The notes: generated by a model not told the origin, from the letters alone. A DNA stretch of 64,000 nucleotides from Polynucleobacter sp. AP-Latsch-80-C2 (GCF_018882185.1 NZ_JACVOY010000002.1:124001-188000), one strand, 5' to 3'; numbered from the stretch's first letter, positions 41,125 through 50,653 are shown. Numbers and translations: made by a program.

Positions 41125-42759
41125 TTAACCCGCCAAATCAGACTGATAGATTAAGCCAGCATGCTCTCGCAGAGCATGGAACTGAATGGACTCCCAACGC
41201 TGTTGAGCAACGTCTAATTCAGACTTGTGGGTTGCTAAAAATACGGCAGCCCCCACAACGTCTTCAGCCATGCGATGAATATTTTCTTGGGTAAATTTTT
41301 TCAGGGCAACAGGATCATCTGAGCTCACCCAGCGCGCAAGACTATAGCGCGATGGAAGTAGGCGAACCTCGGCACCATATTCAGTTTGTAGACGATGGCT
41401 CACCACTTCAAATTGCAGTTGACCAAAAGCACCTAAGAGCATTGTGCCGCCTGCCATTGGACGGAATACCTGAATAGCACCCTCTTCACCCAATTGCATT
41501 AGGCCGGTTCTTAGCTGCTTGGAGCGCAATGGATCGGCAGACTCAACCATGCGGAAAATTTCTGGAGCAAAAAATGGCAGTCCAGTAAATTGCAGTTGCT
41601 CACCTTCAGTCAAGGTATCGCCAAGTCGCAGCAAGCCATGATTGGGTAAGCCAATAATGTCTCCGGGAAATGCTTCGTCCAAAATGTCACGCCTTTGGGA
41701 CAAGAAAGACAATGCATTGTTGGTTCGAACTTCTTTGCCATTGCGACAAATTTTTAGTTTCATGCCGCGCTGAAAATGGCCTGAGCAGATGCGTAAAAAT
41801 GCTACGCGGTCACGGTGAGCCGGATCCATATTGGCCTGGATCTTGAAAACCACTGCAGAGAATTTATTTTCTGCGGGGCTGACTTCACGCTGTAGGGCCT
41901 TGCGTGAGCCTGGAGATGGGGCAAGCTCCACCAGGGTGTTGAGAATTTCACGAACACCAAAATTATTAATGGCAGAGCCAAAGAAAACCGGTGATTGACG
42001 TCCAGCCAAGAACGCCTCTTGATCAAATGCTGGCATCGCGCTCTTAATCAAATCTACTTCAGCTAAAGCATTTTCTAGGTCGGTACCCAGGCGCTCTTTC
42101 AATGCAGGATCATTGATGTCCACAATCGCATGTGAATCTTCGGTAACGCGATCTTCACCAGCTTTAAACATGCGCATTTGCGAGTTGGCAATACCAATCA
42201 CACCAGCAAATGATTTACCCATGCCTACTGGCCAAGTAAAAGGAACCACTTCAATACCAAGCGCAGTTTCAATTTCGTCCATCAACTCCATTGGCGGCTT
42301 CACTTCACGATCCATCTTATTGATGAAGGTGACAATTGGCGTATTGCGTGCGCGGCATACTTCTAGCAAGCGCAATGTTTGTGACTCAACACCGTTTGCA
42401 GCGTCAATCACCATGAGGGCTGAATCTACCGCAGTAAGGACTCGATAGGTATCTTCTGAAAAGTCTTGGTGGCCTGGAGTATCGAGAAGATTAATAATGC
42501 AATCGCGATATTCCATTTGCATGACAGAGCTCGCAACAGAAATACCACGTTGCTTTTCAATTTCCATCCAGTCCGATGTTGCATGTCGACTTGCCTTACG
42601 CGCTTTAACGCTACCGGCGATTTGAATCGCTCCCGCGTATAAAAGAAGCTTTTCCGTCAGCGTAGTTTTACCCGCATCTGGGTGAGAGATGATGGCAAAG
42701 CTGCGACGTCTTAAGACTTCTGCGCCGGGGGTATTGGGGGTGGTGGTATCGATGGTAAT
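41125..42759 (-). CDS. prfC: Peptide chain release factor 3 (apparent ATT start)
   Basis: A 544-residue translational GTPase that recycles RF1/RF2. It contains P-loop ISHPDAGKTTLTEKLLL, switch II region LDTPGHQDFSEDTYR, NKMD and the C-terminal RF3 domain. The family N-terminus (NTPGAEVLRRRSFAIISHPDAGKTT) is encoded, but between the in-frame stop TAG (42777) and the P-loop there is no ATG, GTG or TTG. The most likely start is ATT at 42759 (ATT ACC ATC GAT); ATT 42771 is an alternative. The first ATG (42567) would remove the P-loop. Confidence 0.9.
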   Translation of the reverse strand: MTIDTTTPNTPGAEVLRRRSFAIISHPDAGKTTLTEKLLLYAGAIQIAGSVKARKASRHATSDWMEIEKQRGISVASSVMQMEYRDCIINLLDTPGHQDFSEDTYRVLTAVDSALMVIDAANGVESQTLRLLEVCRARNTPIVTFINKMDREVKPPMELMDEIETALGIEVVPFTWPVGMGKSFAGVIGIANSQMRMFKAGEDRVTEDSHAIVDINDPALKERLGTDLENALAEVDLIKSAMPAFDQEAFLAGRQSPVFFGSAINNFGVREILNTLVELAPSPGSRKALQREVSPAENKFSAVVFKIQANMDPAHRDRVAFLRICSGHFQRGMKLKICRNGKEVRTNNALSFLSQRRDILDEAFPGDIIGLPNHGLLRLGDTLTEGEQLQFTGLPFFAPEIFRMVESADPLRSKQLRTGLMQLGEEGAIQVFRPMAGGTMLLGAFGQLQFEVVSHRLQTEYGAEVRLLPSRYSLARWVSSDDPVALKKFTQENIHRMAEDVVGAAVFLATHKSELDVAQQRWESIQFHALREHAGLIYQSDLAG

Positions 42760-42789
42760 TCTGCGCTGAATAGTCTAGGTTTGGTCAGG

Positions 42790-42795
42790 ATTATA
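42790..42795 (-). promoter_or_regulatory. -10 box of prfC
   Basis: TATAAT on the minus strand in the gap after the pseudouridine synthase gene would start transcription near 42783. This gives a leader of only about 24 bases before the ATT at 42759. Confidence 0.5.
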
Positions 42796-42811
42796 AGCGG
42801 GTCAGCGTTGC

Positions 42812-43567
42812 TTAGAACTGCTCGCCAGGCTTTAAGAAACGCCATTGCCCTGGCGGTAGCGGTCCTAAGGAGATGCGCCCCATTCTGACGCGTTTCAGTC
42901 CAATAACTTTGAGGCCAACCATTTCACACATGCGTCGAATTTGACGCTTGCGACCTTCGCGCAACACAAAGCGAAGTTGATCCTCATTTTGCCAACTTAC
43001 TTGTGCAGGTTTTAAAGCAACCCCATCCAGCGAGAGTCCATGCTTTAAACGATCTAAGTCTTCAAATGACAGCGCACCCTCTACGCGTACCAAATATTCT
43101 TTTTCTATTGGGCTGTTTTCACCAATTAATAATTTGGCTACACGACCATCTTGTGTAAGGACTAGCATGCCGGTAGAGTCAATATCTAAGCGGCCTGCAG
43201 GGGCTAAGCCCTTGGTATTAAAGCGCGGATTCTTACCCTTATCTAAAGGGCTGGCAAAGTAATTTTCTGGCGTAATTAAAGACGCGGCAGGTTGGTACTC
43301 TTGCTCATCGTCATAATGAGAAATAAATCCCACAGGTTTATTTAAGATGACCGTGATACGTGAAGCCTGTTGAGCTTTAGCTACTGATTGGAGTTCGATC
43401 TTTTGATTTCTAAATGCACGCACGCCCAGCTCATTGACGACTTCACCATCAACGGTGACTAAACCTTGTTCAATATAAGAGTCAGCCTCACGCCGAGAGC
43501 AGAGACCTAATTCAGACAGCAGTTTTGAGACGCGAACTTTTTCTTCCATGACAGCATTATCCGACAA
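42812..43567 (-). CDS. rRNA pseudouridine synthase (RluB/RluF type)
   Basis: A 251-residue enzyme with an N-terminal S4 RNA-binding domain (VRVSKLLSELGLCSRREADSYIEQGLVTVDGE). The catalytic domain has LNKPVGFISH, catalytic Asp in PAGRLDIDSTGMLVLTQDG and REGRKRQIRRMCEMVG. It isomerises a uridine of 23S rRNA. Sequence style points to the RluF/RluB/RluE group, but the target site cannot be decided here. Lies upstream of prfC in the same direction. Confidence 0.88.
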   Translation of the reverse strand: MSDNAVMEEKVRVSKLLSELGLCSRREADSYIEQGLVTVDGEVVNELGVRAFRNQKIELQSVAKAQQASRITVILNKPVGFISHYDDEQEYQPAASLITPENYFASPLDKGKNPRFNTKGLAPAGRLDIDSTGMLVLTQDGRVAKLLIGENSPIEKEYLVRVEGALSFEDLDRLKHGLSLDGVALKPAQVSWQNEDQLRFVLREGRKRQIRRMCEMVGLKVIGLKRVRMGRISLGPLPPGQWRFLKPGEQF

Positions 43568-43649
43568 AGCTCATTTTTATATGGTGCGAGGCAGCATACC
43601 TTAGTAGGTAAACTACGAAATTGACAACTCCTGGCCACGTAAAAACAAA

Positions 43650-44978
43650 ATGAAGCCCATTCTAAAAAAACCACCTTTCTATAAAATTCTTTATATACAA
43701 GTACTTACGGCTGTGGTCTTGGGGGTTTTGTTGGGCCACTTCTATCCTTCTTTGGGTGTGGATATGAAGCCATTTGGAGACGCATTTATCAAAGGCATCA
43801 AGATGTTGATTGCCCCTATTATTTTCTGTACGGTAGTTATTGGAATTGCCGGCATGGAAGACATGAAAAAGGTAGGCAAAACAGGCGGTATAGCCCTTTT
43901 ATATTTTGAGATTGTCAGCAGCATTGCATTGATTGTTGGGCTAGTTGTTGTGAACGTATTGCAACCGGGTGTTGGTATGAATATTGACCCCGCTAGCTTG
44001 GATACTAAGGGAATTGCAGCCTATACGGGCCCTGGAAAAATGGGCACCACTACAGAGTTTTTACTTAATATTATTCCAAGCACTGCAGTTGATGCATTCG
44101 CAAAAGGTGAAATTTTGCAAGTGCTCTTTATTGCAGTGTTATTCGGATTTGCTTTGCATAAGTTTGGCGGCCGCGGGACGATGATCTTTGATTTAATCGA
44201 AAAGACATCCCATGTGTTATTCGACATTATTGGCATCATTATGAAATTTGCGCCTATTGGCGCATTTGGGGCAATGGCCTTCACCATTGGTAAGTATGGG
44301 GTCGGATCTTTATTTTCCTTGGGCAAGTTGATGGGCGCTTTCTATATCACCTGCCTCCTCTTCGTATTTGTTGTGCTCGGGATCATCGCCCGCCTAAATG
44401 GATTTAGCATTTTTAAATTTGTTCGCTATATCAAAGAAGAGCTATTAATTGTTTTAGGGACCTCTTCATCGGAATCCGTATTGCCACGCATGATGGAAAA
44501 AATGGAACTATTAGGGGCTAAGAAAAGTTGTGTGGGCTTAGTCATCCCAACAGGTTATTCATTTAATCTTGATGGCACCTCAATTTATTTAACAATGGCG
44601 GCCGTATTTATAGCCCAAGCTACAGATACTCCAATGACCATTACTCAGCAAGTAACACTATTGCTGGTTTTGTTATTGACATCTAAAGGGGCTGCAGGGA
44701 TTACGGGTAGCGGCTTTATTGTGCTGGCAGCAACACTCTCGGCAGTCGGTAATGTACCTGTTGCGGGATTGGCAATCATTTTGGGCATTGATCGATTTAT
44801 GTCTGAAGCGCGCGCATTGACCAATTTGGTAGGTAATGGTGTTGCCACAATCGTGGTAGCTAGATTCACTGGTGAATTAGATCAAAAGCAGCTCTCTAGG
44901 GCTCTGAATGGTGATAGCTGGATAGAGGCACAAGATCCAGAGTTGATATTAGATCAGCAACAAGAAAAGATGAAATAG
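43650..44978 (+). CDS. dctA: C4-dicarboxylate transport protein DctA
   Basis: A 442-residue Na+/H+-coupled symporter for succinate, fumarate and malate. Family marks: [39 protein letters not shown], the serine-rich hairpin [38 protein letters not shown] and [28 protein letters not shown]. Divergent from the pseudouridine synthase gene. Confidence 0.96.
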   Translation: MKPILKKPPFYKILYIQVLTAVVLGVLLGHFYPSLGVDMKPFGDAFIKGIKMLIAPIIFCTVVIGIAGMEDMKKVGKTGGIALLYFEIVSSIALIVGLVVVNVLQPGVGMNIDPASLDTKGIAAYTGPGKMGTTTEFLLNIIPSTAVDAFAKGEILQVLFIAVLFGFALHKFGGRGTMIFDLIEKTSHVLFDIIGIIMKFAPIGAFGAMAFTIGKYGVGSLFSLGKLMGAFYITCLLFVFVVLGIIARLNGFSIFKFVRYIKEELLIVLGTSSSESVLPRMMEKMELLGAKKSCVGLVIPTGYSFNLDGTSIYLTMAAVFIAQATDTPMTITQQVTLLLVLLLTSKGAAGITGSGFIVLAATLSAVGNVPVAGLAIILGIDRFMSEARALTNLVGNGVATIVVARFTGELDQKQLSRALNGDSWIEAQDPELILDQQQEKMK

Positions 44979-44998
44979 ACCACTTATTGGGAGTTCAC

Positions 44999-45622
44999 AT
45001 GAAACAAAAATATCTTTGGCTCGCATTGCCTTTGTTGGCGCTGGCCAACCATTTGGCATTTGCTCAAACCCGCCTTCCAGAAATTCCCCTCGAGCAATAT
45101 AGTGCCGAACAAAAAGCAGCTGCTCAAGAGTTTGAGGCGGCGCGTAAAAAAGCGCCATGGGGCCCATTTGCAATGCTGATGTACAGCCCGCAAATGATGA
45201 ATAACGCACGTTCAATGGGCGACTACTTGCGCTATAAAACGGCGTTTGATAGTCACCTCAGTGAGTTTGCTATTTTGATTACGGCTCGTGAGTGGCATCA
45301 AGATTATGAGTGGCATATCCATTACCCTATTGCGATTCAGTCGGGCTTGAATCCTGAAATCGCTAAAGCCATCAAAGAAGGTAGAAGACCAGAAGGAATG
45401 AGTAGCGATGAATCGATCGTCTATGACTTCACGATGGAATTGCAGAGAAATAAACGAGTCTCAGACACTACTTTTGCTAAAACAGAAAAACGTTTTGGTA
45501 AGAAGGGCGCTGTCGATTTGGCTGGCATCGCTGGCTATTACACCTTCTTGGCGATGGAGATGAATATGGCTCGCCACCCAGTGCCAGGGGGCGGCGAACG
45601 CTTACCCCGCTTCCCAGATTAA
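44999..45622 (+). CDS. Exported carboxymuconolactone decarboxylase-like protein
   Basis: A 207-residue protein with signal peptide (YLWLALPLLALANHLAFAQ). The helical AhpD-like fold includes FDSHLSEFAILITAREWHQDYEWHIHYPIAIQSGL and GIAGYYTFLAMEMNMARHPVP. The CxxC motif of AhpD is absent, so peroxidase activity is unlikely. ATG 44999 has the better signal peptide start. Convergent with the kinase gene. Confidence 0.87.
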   Translation: MKQKYLWLALPLLALANHLAFAQTRLPEIPLEQYSAEQKAAAQEFEAARKKAPWGPFAMLMYSPQMMNNARSMGDYLRYKTAFDSHLSEFAILITAREWHQDYEWHIHYPIAIQSGLNPEIAKAIKEGRRPEGMSSDESIVYDFTMELQRNKRVSDTTFAKTEKRFGKKGAVDLAGIAGYYTFLAMEMNMARHPVPGGGERLPRFPD

Positions 45623-45628
45623 AGAGTA

Positions 45629-47047
45629 TTAAGTTCGAACAATGTGAACGCTGCAGGGGGCCTCTTCAACGATTTTTGTCATTGAGGTTCTCCACGGCGT
45701 TACTTTGTTTGGAATTTTGTGCGATGCGCCGATCAAGATTAGCGAAGCATCATTATCTTTAGCAAACTCCACAATGCGTGAAGCAGGATCCAGCGCTTCC
45801 AGTACGTGATAGGAAATTCTTTCGGGCGGTAGTTTGAGTGGTTTTGCCCAATCCATTAATTGCACCAAGTGCCCACGCACAATACCGCTGGCGGTTTCAT
45901 TTTCCTGATTGCCTTCAAAGGTTGGCGTGCTACTAATGGTGCTTATGCAAATTAAGCGACTTTCTGGATAGGCTTGTAATAAATTTTTAGCCGTTGTTTG
46001 CATCCGCTCACGCAAATCTTCATCGGATTGCCGTGTATCGATAGCAGCAATCATTAAAGGCGCATCCTGATTTCCCATGCTAGGGCGAAGGCTGGGAGAG
46101 GGTTCATAGCCTGCGGCTCTAAACATGCGCTTGAGGTTTTCCCAAAAACTCAAAGGCTCTACCCTATCAGCGCGCTCAGTTAGTTTGACGCTTTCATGAT
46201 CACGCAATACTTGGCGCAAGCGGGTGGCGCTTTGGTAGCGATCATCTGCTCGGGCCTCTAGGCATCTCAAAATGACTTCTTGTAGCCAACGCGGAATTTC
46301 TTTACGAATTGCGCGTGGCGGGAAGGCTTCTGCCCACATTCTTTTGCGGAGGCCGCTCATAGTTTGAGGATTGCCGAATGGCAGCTCGCCGGTAAGTAGC
46401 TCATACATAATCACGCCGATAGAAAAAATATCACTACGTGAGTCTGATCGAATTCCGGCAACTTGTTCAGGTGAAATATACGGAGCGGATCCAACGCCCT
46501 TACGCATTGCTTCCGCTAGCAAATCTGGATAACGAGCATGATGTGACAAACCAAAATCAATCAGCGTAAGTTTGCCTTTGTCGTCAATCAGTATATTTTC
46601 TGGTTTGATGTCCAAATGAATCGCATCTTGAGCGTGCAGCGATTGCACTGCTTGCGCAAGATCTGCGCCAATGCGCACTACTTCATCAATTGAAAATACT
46701 TTGCCTTCTTTAATAAGATCTTCTAATGGACGACCTTCTACCCGCTCCATCGCGATATAGGGACGTGCCGCCATATTGCCTGAGCCCAAGTACTTGGGTA
46801 CATAAGGACTTTTTAGGGAGCGCAAAATTGTCAGCTCAGTTTCAAAACCAATCAAACTTTCGACTGGCTGATCCCTTCCTACTCGAGGAATTTTAAGCAA
46901 GATAGGTACATCAATGCCCTCTTTCGTGGCTGAGAACAAGCTGGCCATTCCACCGCGATGCACTTCTTTGCCTAATATAAAACCGTCAACGACTTTGCCT
47001 TCTTGGAAGATGTCATCTACGGCTTCAATATCAGTATTAATAGGCAT
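45629..47047 (-). CDS. Serine/threonine kinase fused to universal stress domain
   Basis: A 472-residue protein. Residues about 20-285 are a eukaryote-like kinase: glycine loop GKEVHRGGMASLF, Lys in ILLKIPRV, catalytic loop HLDIKPENILI, DFGLSHHA and APYISPEQVAGIRSDSRSDIFSIGVIMYELLTGELPF. The catalytic loop reads HLD instead of the usual HRD. Residues about 325-472 are a UspA domain ending LILIGASHK...CSVHIV. No membrane segment. The partner phosphoesterase gene lies upstream. Confidence 0.93.
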   Translation of the reverse strand: MPINTDIEAVDDIFQEGKVVDGFILGKEVHRGGMASLFSATKEGIDVPILLKIPRVGRDQPVESLIGFETELTILRSLKSPYVPKYLGSGNMAARPYIAMERVEGRPLEDLIKEGKVFSIDEVVRIGADLAQAVQSLHAQDAIHLDIKPENILIDDKGKLTLIDFGLSHHARYPDLLAEAMRKGVGSAPYISPEQVAGIRSDSRSDIFSIGVIMYELLTGELPFGNPQTMSGLRKRMWAEAFPPRAIRKEIPRWLQEVILRCLEARADDRYQSATRLRQVLRDHESVKLTERADRVEPLSFWENLKRMFRAAGYEPSPSLRPSMGNQDAPLMIAAIDTRQSDEDLRERMQTTAKNLLQAYPESRLICISTISSTPTFEGNQENETASGIVRGHLVQLMDWAKPLKLPPERISYHVLEALDPASRIVEFAKDNDASLILIGASHKIPNKVTPWRTSMTKIVEEAPCSVHIVRT

Positions 47048-47061
47048 CTAGTATGAAGTGT

Positions 47062-47814
47062 TTATTTGCCGGTGATAAGGCGGTTGGCTAAGTCATCCGG
47101 CAGCCCTGCGCGCCGAACTTTATTTGCAGCGGTGAAGTGATCGTAGCCAACGCGATGAAAGGTCAGCACTTCGGATTCAGGTTCAAACACGGCAAAACAA
47201 GCTTCTGGATTGCCATCGCGCGGCTGCCCTAGGGAGCCGACCACGCCAACCCATTGGCGATGCTGAAGCACTGGAATTTCATCTCCGGGATGCGGTGCAA
47301 ACCGAATGAGTTTGCCAACAGCGCTTTGATAAAACAGCGCTTGCTCATGTGCATGACCAACAAAGGTATAACTCTTCCCAGAATTTTGTACACAACGCCA
47401 TGCGCTCATACTATCGGTAATGTAATTCCAGTCAGAGGGGTTGTGTGCAGATGCATGCACGTAACAAATTTTCTCTTCTTTAACTATCAGCGGCAATCCT
47501 TTTAAAAATTGCACATGACTTTCTTGTAGCTGCGTTTTGGTCCACTCAATTGCCGCGTTCGCGCTGGCATTCATTTGATCGCGATAGTCTTTAAAGATGG
47601 CTTCATCATGATTGCCTACGATGGCAATCGCTTTTTTAGCCTCTACTAATCCAGCCACTCTTTCAATAACCGCAACAGGATCAGCGTTGTATCCCACAAT
47701 ATCGCCCAAGAAAACCATCCGCGTGACCCCAAGCTCCTCAGCTCTGGTCATACATGCCTCAAAGGCTTCTAGATTGCTATGAAGATCGGCAAATAGCCCA
47801 ATACGCTCGCTCAT
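47062..47814 (-). CDS. Metallophosphoesterase
   Basis: A 250-residue calcineurin-like enzyme: IGLFADLHSNLEAFEACM, VFLGDIVGYNADP, IVGNHDEAIF, CYVHASAHNPSDW and FVGHAHEQALF supply the two-metal ligands. It may act as a protein or nucleotide phosphatase. It lies 14 bases upstream of the kinase gene, so it may reverse the kinase's phosphorylation (inference). Confidence 0.9.
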   Translation of the reverse strand: MSERIGLFADLHSNLEAFEACMTRAEELGVTRMVFLGDIVGYNADPVAVIERVAGLVEAKKAIAIVGNHDEAIFKDYRDQMNASANAAIEWTKTQLQESHVQFLKGLPLIVKEEKICYVHASAHNPSDWNYITDSMSAWRCVQNSGKSYTFVGHAHEQALFYQSAVGKLIRFAPHPGDEIPVLQHRQWVGVVGSLGQPRDGNPEACFAVFEPESEVLTFHRVGYDHFTAANKVRRAGLPDDLANRLITGK

Positions 47815-47852
47815 TCCTTAATGATAGGACAAAAGTCCCCAATTCAGAAGGG

Positions 47853-48740
47853 CTAATAGGGGCTTGCTTCCCCAGAAGGGCGATTTTTAAAGCGCTTATG
47901 AACCCAGTAGTATTCAGCCGGGCGAAGTCGAATTTCTTTCTCAAAATACTCGTTCAAGCGAGCAGTATCTTCCTTGGAATCTGCCCCAGGAAAATTTTCT
48001 AAGGGCTTTGAGATTTCACAAAGATAACCAGACTCATCTTTTTTCAGCGTAGTGGTCATGAGGCAAACTTCAGCACCAGTAATTTTTGCCAAGCGTGAAA
48101 TGGCGGTGATCGTATTAGTCTGGATTCCAAAAAATGGAACGAACTCGGAATCTTTTAGACCCAAATCAATATCTGGAGCAATGATGATGAAGCTCCCCTT
48201 TCGAATTTCACGAATGATTTCGATGGAGTTGCCTTGACGATCAATCGAGTTCCCGCCAAAGCGATTGCGCCAATCAATAATTTTTTGATTGAAGAAGGGG
48301 TTCTTCATTCTTTGAAAAAATCCAGAAGTACTTGGCCAATTTTTTTCTTTTGCTAAGGCGCTCAGAATGATGCTGCCTTCTATTCCAGTGAAGTGCATGT
48401 TTACCAAAATACGCGGCTTTCTACTGGCAAGATCAACTGCAGATTTCACCTCAATCATGTCGCTTAATTTTTTTACGCTCCCATGCCAGATGATGCTTTT
48501 CTCAGCAATGCTGCGGCCCAATAAGCGCCAGTGACGCTTGGCAAGCCGATCTATTTCAGTAGGACTGAGATTTGGAAAGCAGAGACGGAGATTCGTTTTA
48601 ACAACTGTATTGCGCTCGCCTGGAGCATGAGAGGCAAGATAGCCAAGGCCATGGCCAAAAGAAACCACGGCGCTGTAAGGCAATAGCGACACGAGCTTTA
48701 AAAAGGCCAGCCCTGTGTAATTGGAAAGGGGTTTAAGCAA
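47853..48740 (-). CDS. Lipid A biosynthesis lauroyl/myristoyl acyltransferase family
   Basis: A 295-residue HtrB/LpxL-type protein with an N-terminal anchor (LAFLKLVSLLPYSAVVSFGHGLGYLA). The HX4E catalytic motif is in VNMHFTGIEGSIIL and the family end is LRPAEYYWVHKRFKNRP. It transfers acyl chains to lipid A at the inner membrane. Which acyl chain is unknown. Confidence 0.9.
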   Translation of the reverse strand: MLKPLSNYTGLAFLKLVSLLPYSAVVSFGHGLGYLASHAPGERNTVVKTNLRLCFPNLSPTEIDRLAKRHWRLLGRSIAEKSIIWHGSVKKLSDMIEVKSAVDLASRKPRILVNMHFTGIEGSIILSALAKEKNWPSTSGFFQRMKNPFFNQKIIDWRNRFGGNSIDRQGNSIEIIREIRKGSFIIIAPDIDLGLKDSEFVPFFGIQTNTITAISRLAKITGAEVCLMTTTLKKDESGYLCEISKPLENFPGADSKEDTARLNEYFEKEIRLRPAEYYWVHKRFKNRPSGEASPY

Positions 48741-48747
48741 GCTGACT

Positions 48748-49413
48748 TTATTCTGCGTTGTAACGTGTCAGTGTTTTTGCGTACCGAGTCTTCATCTCTT
48801 CGATTGAACTACAAGACATGCCCAAGTCATTTACAAGGCCAGTATCAAGGCGATATGCCCAACCATGCACGGTGAGATCTTGGCCGTTAGCCCAAGCATC
48901 TTGCACGATTGTGGTTTCGCAAACATTGACCACTTGTTCGATGACATTGAGTTCGCATAAACGATCTTGACGTTTTGGTGTTGGCAGCACCTCTCCCAGA
49001 TAGCGCTCATGTTTTTGATGAACATCTTTCACATGTCGCAACCAGTTGTCAGCCAAGCCAACGCGTCGATCACTTAAGGCGGCGTGTACACCAGCGCAAC
49101 CATAGTGACCAACCACTAATATATGTCTTACTTTGAGTAATTCAATAGCAAACTGAATGACGGATAAGCAGTTAAGGTCAGTATGTACTACGACGTTAGC
49201 AACGTTGCGATGAACAAACAGCTCGCCAGGTTGCAAATTCACAATCTCGTTGGCGGGAACGCGGCTGTCAGCGCAGCCTATCCAAAGGTATTCGGGAGCC
49301 TGTTGATTTACTAGGCGTTTAAAGAAATCGGCATCTTTAGCGATCATTTCATCAGCCCATTCACGATTATTCGCAAATAGGTGATCTAATGCTTTGGAGT
49401 TCTTCATAATCAT
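48748..49413 (-). CDS. can: Beta-class carbonic anhydrase
   Basis: A 221-residue enzyme interconverting CO2 and bicarbonate. Zinc ligands are in WIGCADSRVPANE (Cys and the Asp-Arg dyad) and VVGHYGCAGV (His and Cys). The end SSIEEMKTRYAKTLTRYNAE is usual for Can-type proteins. ATG 49413 chosen; two codons on is another Met. Divergent from the DUF167 gene. Confidence 0.94.
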   Translation of the reverse strand: MIMKNSKALDHLFANNREWADEMIAKDADFFKRLVNQQAPEYLWIGCADSRVPANEIVNLQPGELFVHRNVANVVVHTDLNCLSVIQFAIELLKVRHILVVGHYGCAGVHAALSDRRVGLADNWLRHVKDVHQKHERYLGEVLPTPKRQDRLCELNVIEQVVNVCETTIVQDAWANGQDLTVHGWAYRLDTGLVNDLGMSCSSIEEMKTRYAKTLTRYNAE

Positions 49414-49435
49414 TCTCCAAGTTTAAAGTACTTTG

Positions 49436-49732
49436 ATGACACCTATTTGGTTAAAGCAAACCCCCACCGGAATTACGTTAAACCTCCATTGCCAGCCTGG
49501 TGCTAAGCAAACTAAGGTGGTGGGTCTTCATGACGGCTGCCTCAAAATCTCCTTGCAAGCCCCTGCTGTAGAAAACAAAGCCAATGAGCTTTTATTGGCA
49601 TGGCTTTCAAAACAGCTAAAAGTGCCGCAAAAGCAAATTCAGTTTATTTCTGGTCAAAATAGTCGAATAAAACGGATAGAAATTTGGGGCTCCATTACCC
49701 CAGAACAAATTGCCCAAATTTTGAAACCTTAA
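49436..49732 (+). CDS. DUF167/YggU family protein
   Basis: A 98-residue protein with the family signature LHCQPGAKQTKVVGLHDGCLKISLQAPAVENKANELLLAWLSKQL and GQNSRIKRIEI. Function unknown but widely conserved. ATG 49436 preferred to the TTG one codon earlier. Confidence 0.9.
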   Translation: MTPIWLKQTPTGITLNLHCQPGAKQTKVVGLHDGCLKISLQAPAVENKANELLLAWLSKQLKVPQKQIQFISGQNSRIKRIEIWGSITPEQIAQILKP

Positions 49733-49773
49733 ATTTTAACCAGCAGCAAATGCGCGCTGAGTTTTAAATGCCT

Positions 49774-49816
49774 ATCAATTAAGCACAGCAGCAGGATGCG
49801 AATATACTTAATTGAT
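49774..49816. repeat. 10-base inverted repeat upstream of 49874 gene
   Basis: ATCAATTAAG (49774-49783) and CTTAATTGAT (49807-49816) are perfect inverted arms separated by 23 bases. They could be a paired operator or a hairpin in the leader. No T-run follows, so it is not a terminator. Confidence 0.5.
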
Positions 49817-49873
49817 GCAATTCAAATACCTCATTAGGGTTAATGTGGATGATTCATTGGGAGGAAATATCGC

Positions 49874-50239
49874 ATGAATGGCTTTACAAAAGGGCTCTTA
49901 AGCCTTGTTTTAATTGGCTTAGTTGGTATTTCAGCATATACGTGGGCGATGCTCACATGGAGCTATGGAAGCGGAGAGCGAGCGGGCTATGTTCAGAAAT
50001 TCTCTAACCGTGGTTATATCTGTAAAACCTGGGAGGGTGAATTAGCAATGGTTTCGATGCCTGGAACAATGTCAGAAAAATTCTTCTTTACGGTGCATGA
50101 AGATGCGGTAGCTGAAAAAATTAATGCTAATTTAGGTAAAAAAGTGGCTCTAAAATACGAACAGCATATTGGCTTGCCGACAAGCTGTTTTGGGGATACA
50201 GAGTATTTTGTTTCCGGAATAGTAGTTTTGGATGAATAA
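49874..50239 (+). CDS. Membrane-anchored hypothetical protein (121 residues)
   Basis: One N-terminal membrane segment (GLLSLVLIGLVGISAYTWAML), then a soluble part with GYVQKFSNRGYICKTWEGELAMVSMPG and YEQHIGLPTSCFGDTEYFVSGI, carrying two Cys. A conserved-looking protein whose family function I cannot name. Strong ribosome-binding site (GGGAGGAAA). Confidence 0.75.
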   Translation: MNGFTKGLLSLVLIGLVGISAYTWAMLTWSYGSGERAGYVQKFSNRGYICKTWEGELAMVSMPGTMSEKFFFTVHEDAVAEKINANLGKKVALKYEQHIGLPTSCFGDTEYFVSGIVVLDE

Positions 50240-50352
50240 TATGTAGTGGTAGTAAAAAATTGCTGTTACGCAGCTTTATTTTTGTAATTTTTTGTGGTTA
50301 AAATCATGTAAGCGCAATGTGCGCCGACATCAATATTTATAAGGAGCTTCAC

Positions 50353-50637
50353 TTGAACAAAGCCGAACTAATCGCAGCGATTGCTGACGACGCGGAGATC
50401 TCAAAAGCCAAAGCTGAATTTGCATTGAATTCAGCTATTGACACAATCATTAAAGCTGTTACTAAGGGTGATTCAGTACAACTGATCGGCTTCGGTACTT
50501 TTGCTTCTGGTAAGCGCGCTGCACGTATGGGCCGCAATCCAAAAACTGGCGAGCCACTCAAAATTGCTGCTGCTAAAACTGTTAAGTTTTCTGCTGGTAA
50601 AGCATTTAAAGATTCAGTTAACAAGCGTAAGAAGTAA
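50353..50637 (+). CDS. hup: Histone-like DNA-binding protein HU (TTG start)
   Basis: A 94-residue HU protein: [25 protein letters not shown], beta-arm [26 protein letters not shown] and end [16 protein letters not shown]. The start is TTG 50353, 6 bases after the AAGGAG ribosome-binding site, giving the standard (M)NKAEL N-terminus. The ATG at 50317 lacks a ribosome-binding site and adds non-family residues. A nucleoid-compacting protein. Confidence 0.95.
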   Translation: MNKAELIAAIADDAEISKAKAEFALNSAIDTIIKAVTKGDSVQLIGFGTFASGKRAARMGRNPKTGEPLKIAAAKTVKFSAGKAFKDSVNKRKK

Positions 50638-50653
50638 TTCTTCCTTTGTTGAT

